Source of the DNA: Chlorobiota bacterium
GTDB taxonomy: Bacteria; Bacteroidota; Bacteroidia; Bacteroidales; VadinHA17
Length of the DNA: 61,707 nucleotides
Reading direction: 5' to 3'
Assembly: GCA_013152085.1 (NCBI GenBank)
Contig: JAADHC010000007.1
Location: 1-61,707, forward strand
Shown here: one piece after another, positions 36,713 through 45,023 of the stretch
How positions within the stretch are numbered: the stretch's first letter is position 1
Layout: the number at the start of each line of letters is the position of its first letter
Notes under the pieces: model-generated
Told to the model about the DNA's origin: nothing
The model's input: the letters and a program-made list of their open reading frames with translations, nothing else
The model's database searches: none
Made by a program: the position numbers and the translations under genes

Positions 36713-39100
36713 ATGAAATCGAAAAATATAATTATCAGCCTGCTTATTCTGCTTATGGTTTCCTCTACTGCCATTATTTTGGAAATAAGCCTTTCAAGGC
36801 TTTTTTCCTACATGTTGAGCTACCACTTTGTTTTTATCATTATTGCTTTTACGCTTTTCGGCCTGGGAATAGGTGAAATATTATTTTACAGTTCGGCACG
36901 GATAAAAAGAAGAATCAAATTATTTTATTCATTCCTGCCCTATGGTATATTGGTAAGTTATAACCTGCTTATCGTTGTAAATAGAATTGCATTTTTTTCA
37001 TCGCCGGCGATCAGTCTGTTTATCAATATCATTTTATCAATTTTACCATTTGTGAATATCGGATTGGTAAAAGCCGATATTTTCCAGAAACATAAAACTA
37101 CAGTTACATGGTTTTATGGGGTCGATTTACTTGCTTGTGCTGCAGGGGCGTTGGTTACGGTAGGGATTTTGAACAGCATGGGTCTTCCAAAGGCATTTTT
37201 TGTAAGCTACATTTTATTTGGTTTGGCAGGTTTGCTCTTCTGGGTTTTATGGGTTAATAATGAAAAACGGCAGTTTCTGCAAGGAATGGTCTGGATAATC
37301 CTGGTAGTCGGAATCGGGTGGTTGATCTTCTCGAAATACACCATAGATCCCGCTATAAGCAAAGATAACAGCAAGGACATGCTTCGCTTGATGAGTAATC
37401 CGGCTGTGAAATGCAGCGTTATTGAAACAGAGTGGAATTCTTTCGGGAGAACCGACCTCGTAGAGCTTATAACTCCTGATGGCAACAGTGAGAAAGTAAT
37501 GTTTGTTGATGGTGCGGCAGGTACCGACCTTATAAGTATTGACGAACTTGAAAGCAATCCTGCAGAGCGTTCGCTTAAGTTCCGGCAATTTCCTGCGATT
37601 TTTGAACTGAGTTTCCTGAATGACGATGAAAAAGATTCTGTGCTTATAATCGGCCCGGGCGGAGGTATTGACATTGCAGCAGCCTGGTTTATGAATTTCA
37701 GGCAGATAGATGCTGTGGAAATAAATCCCTCATTTGTTAAATTAATGAAGAAATACAATCCTTCGACTTTTTCGGAGAAAAAAAATATCACGGTTTTTGT
37801 AAGGGAGGGCAGAAATTTTGTCAGAAAGACGAAAAACAAATACGATGTGATTATGCTGACCATTCCGGTTACCAAAGGTGGAAGAGGTACAGACTTTTAC
37901 GGGCTGACTGAAAACTACTTGTTTACCCTCGATGCTGTAGAAGATTATCTAAATGCCTTGACTCCCGAAGGAAGGCTTGTTTTTACCTTGCACAGTCCGT
38001 TGGAAGTATATCGTATGCTATCCAACTACCTGAGATTAAAAGAACTAAAAGGAATCGACAGTAAGACCGCTATGCGGAATGTGCTGATTTATTCCAACAG
38101 GATGATGCCGGTATTGGTGATTAAAAAGAGTCCTTTTAAAAAAAACGAAACAGAAATACAGCACTTTGTGGCACACCAACACAATTTTGACCGGAGCACA
38201 TTCTTCTTTCCTTTCATTCCGCAGGCTGAAACGGATACTGTGGTGGAAAACAAAAACATCCGGTGGTATATGTTTGACAGGTTGATTTATGGTATTTCCC
38301 AAAATGAATTTAATTATAAGCAGATGTCTGAAGCAGCCTTACTGAACCTGAGTCCCGTTACTGACGATTCACCTTATTTTTTCAATTACGAGAACGGTAT
38401 CCCAAGATCTCTCATGTCATTATTTGTACTTTCATTGATGATTATGGGTTGGATTATTTTCAAGACTGTCAAAGGCTGGAAATTCAGGAAGGATACAGAG
38501 CCTTTAACACAAAAAAAGTTTAAATTCCTGGCATTTATCATTCTTTTGCTTGGTATATGCTATTTCTTTATCCAGTCATACCTTTTCCAGGTAATGAACC
38601 TTCAGCTGTCAAATCCTGCCCAATCGTTTTCCCTGCTGTTATTCACTTTTCTTCTGGGTAACGGATTGGGAAGCTTTTATTCAGGATTGTTCGGGAAAAA
38701 CTTCATTCTGAAGGCAGGATGGTACAGCTTTATGGTAACCGTTGTAATGATTGGCATCAGCGTTTTTGTTATACCGGGTTTTGCCGGGAACGGGGTATCA
38801 AAATCGGTTATGATGGTATTGCTTTTGGTTCCCGCTTTTTTTATCGGTATTCCGTTTCCGTTAATTCTGAAAGAAGTATCTTTTGAGCAGGAATATATCC
38901 TTCCCTTGTTTTTGGGAATATCATCATTGGTAAGTATGGCAACGGCCGTGATCGTTATCGTTATTACCATGCTGTGGGGATACTCTTATGTATTATGGCT
39001 GGGGGTTTCCGGTTATTTTCTGATTGCGGTATTATTGATACGGAATTATCGAAGTGATTTTAAAAATGAATATCAACCGATCAATTATAAGCATGAATGA
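36713..39100 (+). CDS. Membrane-embedded spermidine-synthase-like methyltransferase-fold protein
   Basis: 795 residues. N-terminal membrane helices (about 8-220), a soluble Rossmann domain of the spermine/spermidine synthase superfamily (about 235-480; SVLIIGPGGGIDI near 310, QIDAVEINPSFVKL and a DVIMLTIPV strand) and C-terminal helices (about 560-780). True spermidine synthases have acidic catalytic residues that I cannot place here, so the substrate is unknown. Such triblock proteins are widespread and mostly uncharacterised. It is 180 bases after the lycopene-cyclase-like gene; co-transcription is possible. Confidence 0.82.
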   Translation: MKSKNIIISLLILLMVSSTAIILEISLSRLFSYMLSYHFVFIIIAFTLFGLGIGEILFYSSARIKRRIKLFYSFLPYGILVSYNLLIVVNRIAFFSSPAISLFINIILSILPFVNIGLVKADIFQKHKTTVTWFYGVDLLACAAGALVTVGILNSMGLPKAFFVSYILFGLAGLLFWVLWVNNEKRQFLQGMVWIILVVGIGWLIFSKYTIDPAISKDNSKDMLRLMSNPAVKCSVIETEWNSFGRTDLVELITPDGNSEKVMFVDGAAGTDLISIDELESNPAERSLKFRQFPAIFELSFLNDDEKDSVLIIGPGGGIDIAAAWFMNFRQIDAVEINPSFVKLMKKYNPSTFSEKKNITVFVREGRNFVRKTKNKYDVIMLTIPVTKGGRGTDFYGLTENYLFTLDAVEDYLNALTPEGRLVFTLHSPLEVYRMLSNYLRLKELKGIDSKTAMRNVLIYSNRMMPVLVIKKSPFKKNETEIQHFVAHQHNFDRSTFFFPFIPQAETDTVVENKNIRWYMFDRLIYGISQNEFNYKQMSEAALLNLSPVTDDSPYFFNYENGIPRSLMSLFVLSLMIMGWIIFKTVKGWKFRKDTEPLTQKKFKFLAFIILLLGICYFFIQSYLFQVMNLQLSNPAQSFSLLLFTFLLGNGLGSFYSGLFGKNFILKAGWYSFMVTVVMIGISVFVIPGFAGNGVSKSVMMVLLLVPAFFIGIPFPLILKEVSFEQEYILPLFLGISSLVSMATAVIVIVITMLWGYSYVLWLGVSGYFLIAVLLIRNYRSDFKNEYQPINYKHE

Positions 39101-39301
39101 AAAATATATAAAAGTTTCCGGGAATTGTATAACAATCTGTTTGTGTGACAGCTGTATTTTTGCCGTGACATTAAATGTTTACCAAGAATAAGTAAAAAGG
39201 AAATATAAACCAGAAAACATGTGTAAGGATATAAATGAAAGAAATAATATAAACCATACTGAAACATCACATTTGGTGTCAAAGTATCAATCCTAAACAA
39301 A

Positions 39302-41725
39302 ATGAATAAGCAACAAAACAAAAAGTACGTATGTCCCATGCATTGCGAAGGTGATAAAACCTACAATGCCCCGGGCGATTGCCCTGTTTGCGGAACACAC
39401 CTGAAACCGGTGGAAGAACCGGGTCATGAACACGAAGATGGGCAGATGCACCATCACTCCGGCGAAGCACATCATAATCATACGGATGCTGCTGAAGCAA
39501 GTGGAATATATTACTGCGCTATGCGCTGCGAAGGTGATAAAACCTATAATGCACCGGGTGACTGTCCGGTTTGCGGGATGCACCTGGTAAAAGAAGTCAG
39601 TGCATTCCCTTCAGGAACAATTTTCACATGCTCAATGCATCCTGAGATAAAACGAAACAAACCGGGGAATTGCCCGATTTGCGGGATGGATCTGATACCG
39701 GAGTCAGGCGATGTTGAAAGTGAGGAAGAGAAAGCCTATAAGAAAATGGCAAAAAAATTCTGGATTGCCCTTATTTTATCTGTCCCTGTTCTGATTATTG
39801 CCATGTCGGATTATGTTCCTTTTGTGAATCTTGAAAAGTTGGCTCCCAAAAAAATATGGAACTGGATTGAGTTCATATTGGCAACTCCCGTTCTTTTTTA
39901 TTCTAGTTGGGTTTTCTTTAAACGGGGGTGGAGTTCAATCATCAGATGGATGCCAAACATGTGGACATTAATTTCCATTGGCGTAGGTGCTGCTTACATT
40001 TTTAGCGTTTTCGCCCTTTTGTTGCCCGGGATATTCCCGCCTCAGTTTCAGGATTCCCAGGGTAATGTTCATATTTATTTTGAAGCAGTGGCTGTGATCC
40101 TGACACTTGTACTCCTGGGCCAGGTACTTGAGCTCCGTGCCCACAGCAAAACCAATTCGGCCATTAAGGCCCTGTTGGGGCTTGTGCCTCCCATAGCACG
40201 GATTGTCCGAAACGGAGTGGAGGAAGAAATTCCGCTGGAAGATGTAAAAGCCGGTGATATTTTAAAGGTGAAACCGGGCGAAAAAATCCCGGTTGACGGT
40301 GTGATTACTGAAGGTACCGCGGTGATTGACGAAAGCATGATCACCGGGGAACCCATTCCTGCGGATAAAAGCACCGGAGACAAAGTAACCGGTGGTACTA
40401 TAAACGGCAAAACCGTTTTTGAGATGAAAGCGGTTAAAGTAGGCAGCGATACTTTATTGGCACAAATTATCGAAATGGTGAACAAGGCCAGCCGTTCGCG
40501 TGCCCCCATCCAAAAACTGGCCGATACCGTGGCCAAATATTTTGTCCAGATAGTTATTGCAATTGCAGTCATCACTTTTGCCGTATGGGCCATCTGGGGA
40601 CCTGAACCTGCTTATGTATATGCATTTGTTAATGCCGTAGCCGTATTAATCATTGCCTGTCCGTGTGCACTTGGTTTAGCTACCCCTATGTCGATTATGG
40701 TGGGTACAGGACGTGGCGCACAATCGGGCGTGTTGGTAAAAGATGCCCGTGCTATTGAAGAGATGAATAAAGTAAACATGCTCATTGTTGACAAAACCGG
40801 CACCCTTACCGAAGGAAAACCCAGCCTTAAAATTTATAAATCGTTTGGGTCTTTATCAGATGAAGAAATTTTAAAACTGGCAGCCTCAATCGATGCCAAC
40901 AGCGAGCACCCTCTTGCCGATGCCATTGTGAAAGGTGCGAAAGAAAAAAACATTGAGTTGATAAAACTGAACAATTTTGAATCGGTTACCGGGAAAGGAG
41001 TTCAGGCTATGTGGGAAGGGAAAAGGATTGGTTTGGGAAATAAAAAACTAATGGAAGATTTCCAGGCTAATATTGACAATAACAATAAAAAACAGGTTGA
41101 AGAATGGCAGCTTACGGGCCAGACAGTTATGTATCTGATCATAGAAAATAAAGTGGAAGGGGTCGTAAGTGTATCTGATAAAATTAAGGAAACCTCGGCC
41201 AGAGCCATTAAAGAATTACAAAAATCCGGTATAAAAGTACATATGCTTACAGGCGATAATCAATTTACCGCAAAAGCTGTGGCCGATGAACTCGGACTGG
41301 ATGGATACCAGGCTGACTGTCTTCCCGAAGACAAATACAAAAAAGTGAAGGAATTGCAGGATCAGGGCCATATTGTTGCCATGGCTGGTGACGGCATTAA
41401 TGATGCCCCGGCCCTTGAACAAGCAAATGTGGGCATTGCAATGGGTACCGGAACGGATATTGCCATGCAGAGTGCTGAAATCACGCTTGTAAAAGGAGAC
41501 CTGAACGGTATTGCACGTGCCAGGGAACTTAGTATCAAAGTAATGCGGAATATAAAGCAAAACCTGTTCTTTGCTTTTGTATATAATTCATTAGGAGTTC
41601 CTGTTGCTGCAGGTATTTTGTTCCCATTCTTTGGTATTTTGCTTAGCCCGATAATTGCAGCTGCGGCAATGAGTTTTAGTTCTGTCTCTGTTATTTCCAA
41701 TGCTTTACGGCTGCGAAAGATTTAA
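39302..41725 (+). CDS. Copper-type P1B ATPase with three N-terminal metal-binding (HMBD) repeats
   Basis: 807 residues. Three heavy-metal-binding domains start the protein: YVCPMHCEGDKTYNAPGDCP (about 10-38), YYCAMRCEGDKTYNAPGDCP (about 71-99) and FTCSMHPEIKRNKPGNCP (about 107-133), with a His-rich linker (HHHSGEAHHNHTD) between the first two. No classical GMxCxxC HMA domain is present. The P-type core has TGEP, the transport motif CPC (453-455), the phosphorylated Asp497 (DKTGTLTEG) and GDGINDAP. It exports Cu(I), or possibly Ag(I), from the cytoplasm. The first two repeats are almost identical in DNA as well as protein, indicating recent duplication. A small protein with the same domain follows 204 bases downstream. 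Confidence 0.95.
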   Translation: MNKQQNKKYVCPMHCEGDKTYNAPGDCPVCGTHLKPVEEPGHEHEDGQMHHHSGEAHHNHTDAAEASGIYYCAMRCEGDKTYNAPGDCPVCGMHLVKEVSAFPSGTIFTCSMHPEIKRNKPGNCPICGMDLIPESGDVESEEEKAYKKMAKKFWIALILSVPVLIIAMSDYVPFVNLEKLAPKKIWNWIEFILATPVLFYSSWVFFKRGWSSIIRWMPNMWTLISIGVGAAYIFSVFALLLPGIFPPQFQDSQGNVHIYFEAVAVILTLVLLGQVLELRAHSKTNSAIKALLGLVPPIARIVRNGVEEEIPLEDVKAGDILKVKPGEKIPVDGVITEGTAVIDESMITGEPIPADKSTGDKVTGGTINGKTVFEMKAVKVGSDTLLAQIIEMVNKASRSRAPIQKLADTVAKYFVQIVIAIAVITFAVWAIWGPEPAYVYAFVNAVAVLIIACPCALGLATPMSIMVGTGRGAQSGVLVKDARAIEEMNKVNMLIVDKTGTLTEGKPSLKIYKSFGSLSDEEILKLAASIDANSEHPLADAIVKGAKEKNIELIKLNNFESVTGKGVQAMWEGKRIGLGNKKLMEDFQANIDNNNKKQVEEWQLTGQTVMYLIIENKVEGVVSVSDKIKETSARAIKELQKSGIKVHMLTGDNQFTAKAVADELGLDGYQADCLPEDKYKKVKELQDQGHIVAMAGDGINDAPALEQANVGIAMGTGTDIAMQSAEITLVKGDLNGIARARELSIKVMRNIKQNLFFAFVYNSLGVPVAAGILFPFFGILLSPIIAAAAMSFSSVSVISNALRLRKI

Positions 41726-41929
41726 CAAATAAATTATAAAATCATGAGACTGAAACAACGATTTATTGCCCGATGGCTTTTGACGGTAACGGAGCTTACC
41801 GGATAAGCAACAGCAAGGTGGCACAAAAACCTTGTCTGAACTCAAAAATGCCAACGTGTGGCGAAATTAAAGAAGAATTGTAATCCTGCAATAAATAACG
41901 ATTAATGTTTAACTAAAAATTGAGAAATC

Positions 41930-42109
41930 ATGGAAACAAAACACCAACATTCAGAACATGAAGAAAAGAAAACGGTTTATCAGTGCACAATGAAGTGTGA
42001 AGGTGATAAAGTGTACGACCAACCGGGAAATTGCCCGAAGTGTAATATGAACCTTGTGCCATTGGATGACAAAAGTTCACATGGACATCATCATCACCAC
42101 AGTTGCTGA
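41930..42109 (+). CDS. 59-residue HMBD metal-binding protein with His tail
   Basis: The frame from ATG 41930 to TGA 42107-42109 encodes METKHQHSEHEEKKTVYQCT, then MKCEGDKVYDQPGNCPKCNM, then a tail ending HGHHHHHSC. The core matches the heavy-metal-binding repeats of the ATPase upstream (CxMxCEGDKxY..PGxCPxCxM). His-rich ends on both sides and a terminal Cys suggest metal buffering or delivery. With no signal peptide it should be cytosolic, perhaps loading the copper ATPase. It is short enough to be missed by length-filtered gene callers. A 19-base-stem hairpin follows. Confidence 0.82.
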   Translation: METKHQHSEHEEKKTVYQCTMKCEGDKVYDQPGNCPKCNMNLVPLDDKSSHGHHHHHSC

Positions 42110-42514
42110 GAATACGACCGTTACCTGATTATTGTTGCTTCAAAAGATCACCAGCCCCGTCCTTTTGGGCGGAGTTAATCAACAACCCTGTATGCAGCAA
42201 ATTTCCGGAATTTTGTAAAATTGTTAAGATACAAAATTCCGGAAATTTCTTTTGTTGCGACAAGTTTTATCCCGCGGGCTAAAGCCCGGAGTTAGTGGTC
42301 TTTGGCTATAAATTATTTTACCTAATAATGCGCCCCCGTTTATTGGAACAGAGCGAGTTTACTACGGGATATTTTTAAAGAAATTACCCGGAGAGAAAGT
42401 TAACGGAAGGGAAAGTGTATTCCGGAAGAAAGGATTTTTCATGCCGGCAACCTGTTTTTGTGTCGCAGGATATTCAAAATGCCGTGAAGATTCCAAAAAT
42501 ATCTATTCTCATAA
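42110..42514. terminator. Convergent intergenic region with a 19-base perfect-stem hairpin
   Basis: AAATTTCCGGAATTTTGTA (42200-42218) pairs perfectly with 42231-42249 across a 12-base loop. It lies between convergent genes (copper module + and ChbG-like -) and probably acts as a two-way terminator; CTTTTGTTG follows on the plus strand. On either side are two related short elements: CCCCGTCC-TTTTG-GGCGGAGTTA (near 42154-42177) and CGGGCT-AA-AGCCCGGAGTTA (42276-42295). No gene seen in the 405 bases. Confidence 0.6.
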
Positions 42515-43384
42515 TTACTTGATCATCGTACCGTAACTGACAAGATGAATACCTTTTTGGTTTATTAAGGTTTTGATCCTGTCGGAAGTAACGGCTTTGG
42601 TTACAGCCGCCCTGTATTCTGCCATGAACACATCAGAAGGATGTTGACTTGCAGAGATGATTCCCTGTGTTTCGGGGGTATCTAATCCCGGATGACAATA
42701 AATAATCCATAACCCCGGCATAAGATTATTTATGGTTTTATACAGAAATGCTTCCTTCTTATCCGCAGGAGTATCCCAGAAACCGATCTCTTCATGAGCA
42801 TTTTCCAGAATGACGGGCAGGTTATACTCTCTGGAAAGTTTATTTACAATTTCTTTATATTCGGGACGGCACGATGAAGCTCCCATGTGATCAGAGAGAT
42901 GCGTAAGATTTGGAATATGTTTCATCGCCATTTTTATCTGAGCCCTGAGTTCTTTTTCAACAATATCCGGATCAGGTATTGCCTGTTGCAAAGCCTGAAC
43001 GGTTGGGAAGAAATATCCATCTGCATCCTGCAATCCGGGTGCCCCGGTAACCGGTCGCCATTTATAGTTTTTCCATTCGCTGGTTAACGTCAGATGAACG
43101 CCAACGTCCAGGCCGGGGTTTTCCTTCAGCATTTCGGCGGCATCCAAAAACCACGGAGCAGGTACCATTACTTCAACAGAGCGTATGATCCCCTTTCTGA
43201 ATGATCGGATGCAGGCTACATTTGTTGCGTGACAAAATCCCATATCATCTCCTCTTACAATAAGATATATTTCAGATTCCGGATTGTCTTTCTGTTGAGA
43301 GGAAACGGAAACCAGATTAAAGAAAAAGAATACAGAAAACAGAATGAAATATTCAGACGGGATTAATTTATTTATGCCATGCAT
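42515..43384 (-). CDS. Exported ChbG/HpnK (YdjC) family deacetylase
   Basis: 289 residues with an N-terminal signal peptide or membrane anchor (about 11-29). The YdjC/ChbG polysaccharide-deacetylase-like core has the metal-site motifs RGDDMGF (Asp46-Asp47), DVGVHLTLTSEW (His97) and THLSDHMGASS (His162, Asp165, His166). Family members remove acetyl groups from chito-oligosaccharides or deacetylate related sugars; the exact substrate cannot be read from sequence. E. coli ChbG is cytosolic, so export is a difference. A methyltransferase gene lies 25 bases upstream. Confidence 0.86.
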   Translation of the reverse strand: MHGINKLIPSEYFILFSVFFFFNLVSVSSQQKDNPESEIYLIVRGDDMGFCHATNVACIRSFRKGIIRSVEVMVPAPWFLDAAEMLKENPGLDVGVHLTLTSEWKNYKWRPVTGAPGLQDADGYFFPTVQALQQAIPDPDIVEKELRAQIKMAMKHIPNLTHLSDHMGASSCRPEYKEIVNKLSREYNLPVILENAHEEIGFWDTPADKKEAFLYKTINNLMPGLWIIYCHPGLDTPETQGIISASQHPSDVFMAEYRAAVTKAVTSDRIKTLINQKGIHLVSYGTMIK

Positions 43385-43409
43385 GAATCGTTAGTCTAAT
43401 ATGTTCAAT

Positions 43410-44039
43410 TTATCTTATATCTATTTTAAACTCTCCGGCTATTACCTCCCATTTCAAATCAGCTTCCGGATTGGAAACCGATATTTCAAAAGGTGTTGCC
43501 AGTCTGGCTTTAATAACCGGTAAAAGTGTTTTACCCTTTTTGAAATCAAACACTGATACAATCAGATGGCCGCGCGGAGCCAGTAACCTGTTGCACTGCT
43601 TAAAGAAAATGCCGGCATCCACATAATAAAGAATCTCATTTGCCACGATCACATCAAACGGCTTTTCCGATTGATATTCTTCAAACCGGATGTTATGGAA
43701 CCTGTTTTTCAGTCCGGGTTGTTTTCCACGGGCTAATGCAATGGCTTCTCTGGCAATGTCCAGGCCTGTGTATTGAAACAGATCCAGATCCAACAATTCA
43801 GCAAGAATCCCTGTTCCGCATCCGATATCCAGGACAGTTCCCTTCCGGATGATTTTGGTGATGTATTCAGCGATTACTCCGTGCCTGCCGATTTCATTCC
43901 GGCTTTCCAAAAGGTCATGATAGGTTTCTGTATATCTGTTTTCCCAGAAGTCTTTCAGTGCATTCGTGTCCTGATAAATGGGTTTGATTTTTTCAATCTC
44001 CGAAGCAATCATTTTATCCGGATCTCTTTTTTTTATCAT
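43410..44039 (-). CDS. Class I SAM-dependent methyltransferase
   Basis: 209 residues, cytosolic. After a helical leader (WENRYTETYHDLLES), the SAM loop is VLDIGCGTGILAELL, the strand-2 acid is TGLDIA, and motif IV is FDVIVANEILYYVDAG. The layout resembles NodS/ubiquinone-type small-molecule N- or O-methyltransferases. It is likely co-transcribed with the ChbG-like deacetylase (25-base gap), which would fit modification of an amino-sugar-containing molecule; NodS-like enzymes methylate deacetylated chitooligosaccharides, but that link is speculative. Confidence 0.85.
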   Translation of the reverse strand: MIKKRDPDKMIASEIEKIKPIYQDTNALKDFWENRYTETYHDLLESRNEIGRHGVIAEYITKIIRKGTVLDIGCGTGILAELLDLDLFQYTGLDIAREAIALARGKQPGLKNRFHNIRFEEYQSEKPFDVIVANEILYYVDAGIFFKQCNRLLAPRGHLIVSVFDFKKGKTLLPVIKARLATPFEISVSNPEADLKWEVIAGEFKIDIR

Positions 44040-44103
44040 TTACTACCTCCTCATCAATACAGATAATGGTCAGAATTTTCAATCAATTAAATACAAATGA
44101 CTT

Positions 44104-44790
44104 TTATTTTTCGTTTTCCTTTTTGGTTTTAACGATGACAACACCATTGGATCCCCTGACGCCATAAATGGCTGCGGAAGCATCTTTTAAAATATCGATG
44201 CTTGCTATATCTGACGGTTGTATGGAAGCAAATGAACCCTGGTCAACGATATCGCCGTCAACCACCAGTAAAGCAGCATTTCCGCTCACAATGGACTGGC
44301 TGCCGCGGATGATAATTTCACCGTTTTCAATATGCACTCCAGGAAACCTGGCTTTTATAACATCATAAATGTTATTATATCGTGACAAATCCAACTTATT
44401 ATTATTTAAGCTGGCAACGGCATATAGTTTATCCCTGTCCTTAACATATCCGTACCCAATGGCAATGTCCGCACTGCCGGGAGATGGTTTCAGTTTAAGA
44501 TTTACAAAAACATATTTTACTTTTTCTTCAATTATAATGTTCCGTTTTACAAATCCGTTGGCAGTGACTTTTAACTTGTCTTTCGGTAAGCATTTTACCG
44601 TGAATTGCCCGAGTGTATCGGAGTGTACCACCTCTTTTGAACTTTTTACCTGAATGTTAACACCGATCAGGGGAATACTGTCAAAAGTAGTTACCTCGCC
44701 ATGAATAGTTCTTTCCTGACCGGACAGGCTTGCTGCCGAACCAATGATAAAAAGAAATGGAATAAGAATCTTTCGGAAAAATGAATTCAT
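44104..44790 (-). CDS. Barrel-less TonB-dependent receptor plug protein
   Basis: 228 residues. A signal peptide (about 1-24) precedes a carboxypeptidase-like regulatory domain (about 27-105, TIHGEVTTFDSIPLIGVNIQV) and a TonB plug domain (about 115-225, YNNIYDVIKARFPGVHIENG, ALLVVDGDIV, DIASIDILKDASAAIYGVRG). That is the N-terminal quarter of a SusC-type receptor, but the protein stops cleanly at KKENEK without a beta-barrel. No barrel continues downstream, so it looks like a true stand-alone plug rather than a fresh truncation. It may act as a periplasmic adaptor or regulator. Confidence 0.85.
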   Translation of the reverse strand: MNSFFRKILIPFLFIIGSAASLSGQERTIHGEVTTFDSIPLIGVNIQVKSSKEVVHSDTLGQFTVKCLPKDKLKVTANGFVKRNIIIEEKVKYVFVNLKLKPSPGSADIAIGYGYVKDRDKLYAVASLNNNKLDLSRYNNIYDVIKARFPGVHIENGEIIIRGSQSIVSGNAALLVVDGDIVDQGSFASIQPSDIASIDILKDASAAIYGVRGSNGVVIVKTKKENEK

Positions 44791-45023
44791 AATATTTTCA
44801 GGTTAAAAAACATAACAAGGTAACTAAAATTTTTATGAATTCCGGATGTCCAATAATCTTTATAAATTATAATGGCCATCCGGATACCATCAGCAGAACT
44901 CCGGGTTACCAGGTTGTCGTTTCACCTATCCAAAACCCTGTTTTTTTTTACCATGTAGGTCTGTACCGGGCTTTATCGTAAGTTATATTACAGCAATGCA
45001 GCCTTTTTATAAAAACGGACTAA

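Noticed and set aside
37207-37875. 222-codon minus-strand frame inside the spermidine-synthase-like gene
   Set aside because: Serine-rich antisense shadow of a well-supported membrane protein; no domain signal.
39140-39162. Promoter TTTG/TATTTTTG upstream of the copper ATPase
   Set aside because: The -7 box is good, but the only TTTG is 11 bases away, too close for the consensus spacing, and the site is 140 bases from the start codon.
41744-41806. 20-codon plus-strand frame between the copper ATPase and the small metal-binding gene
   Set aside because: Too short, with no motif; the region is better described as leader DNA.
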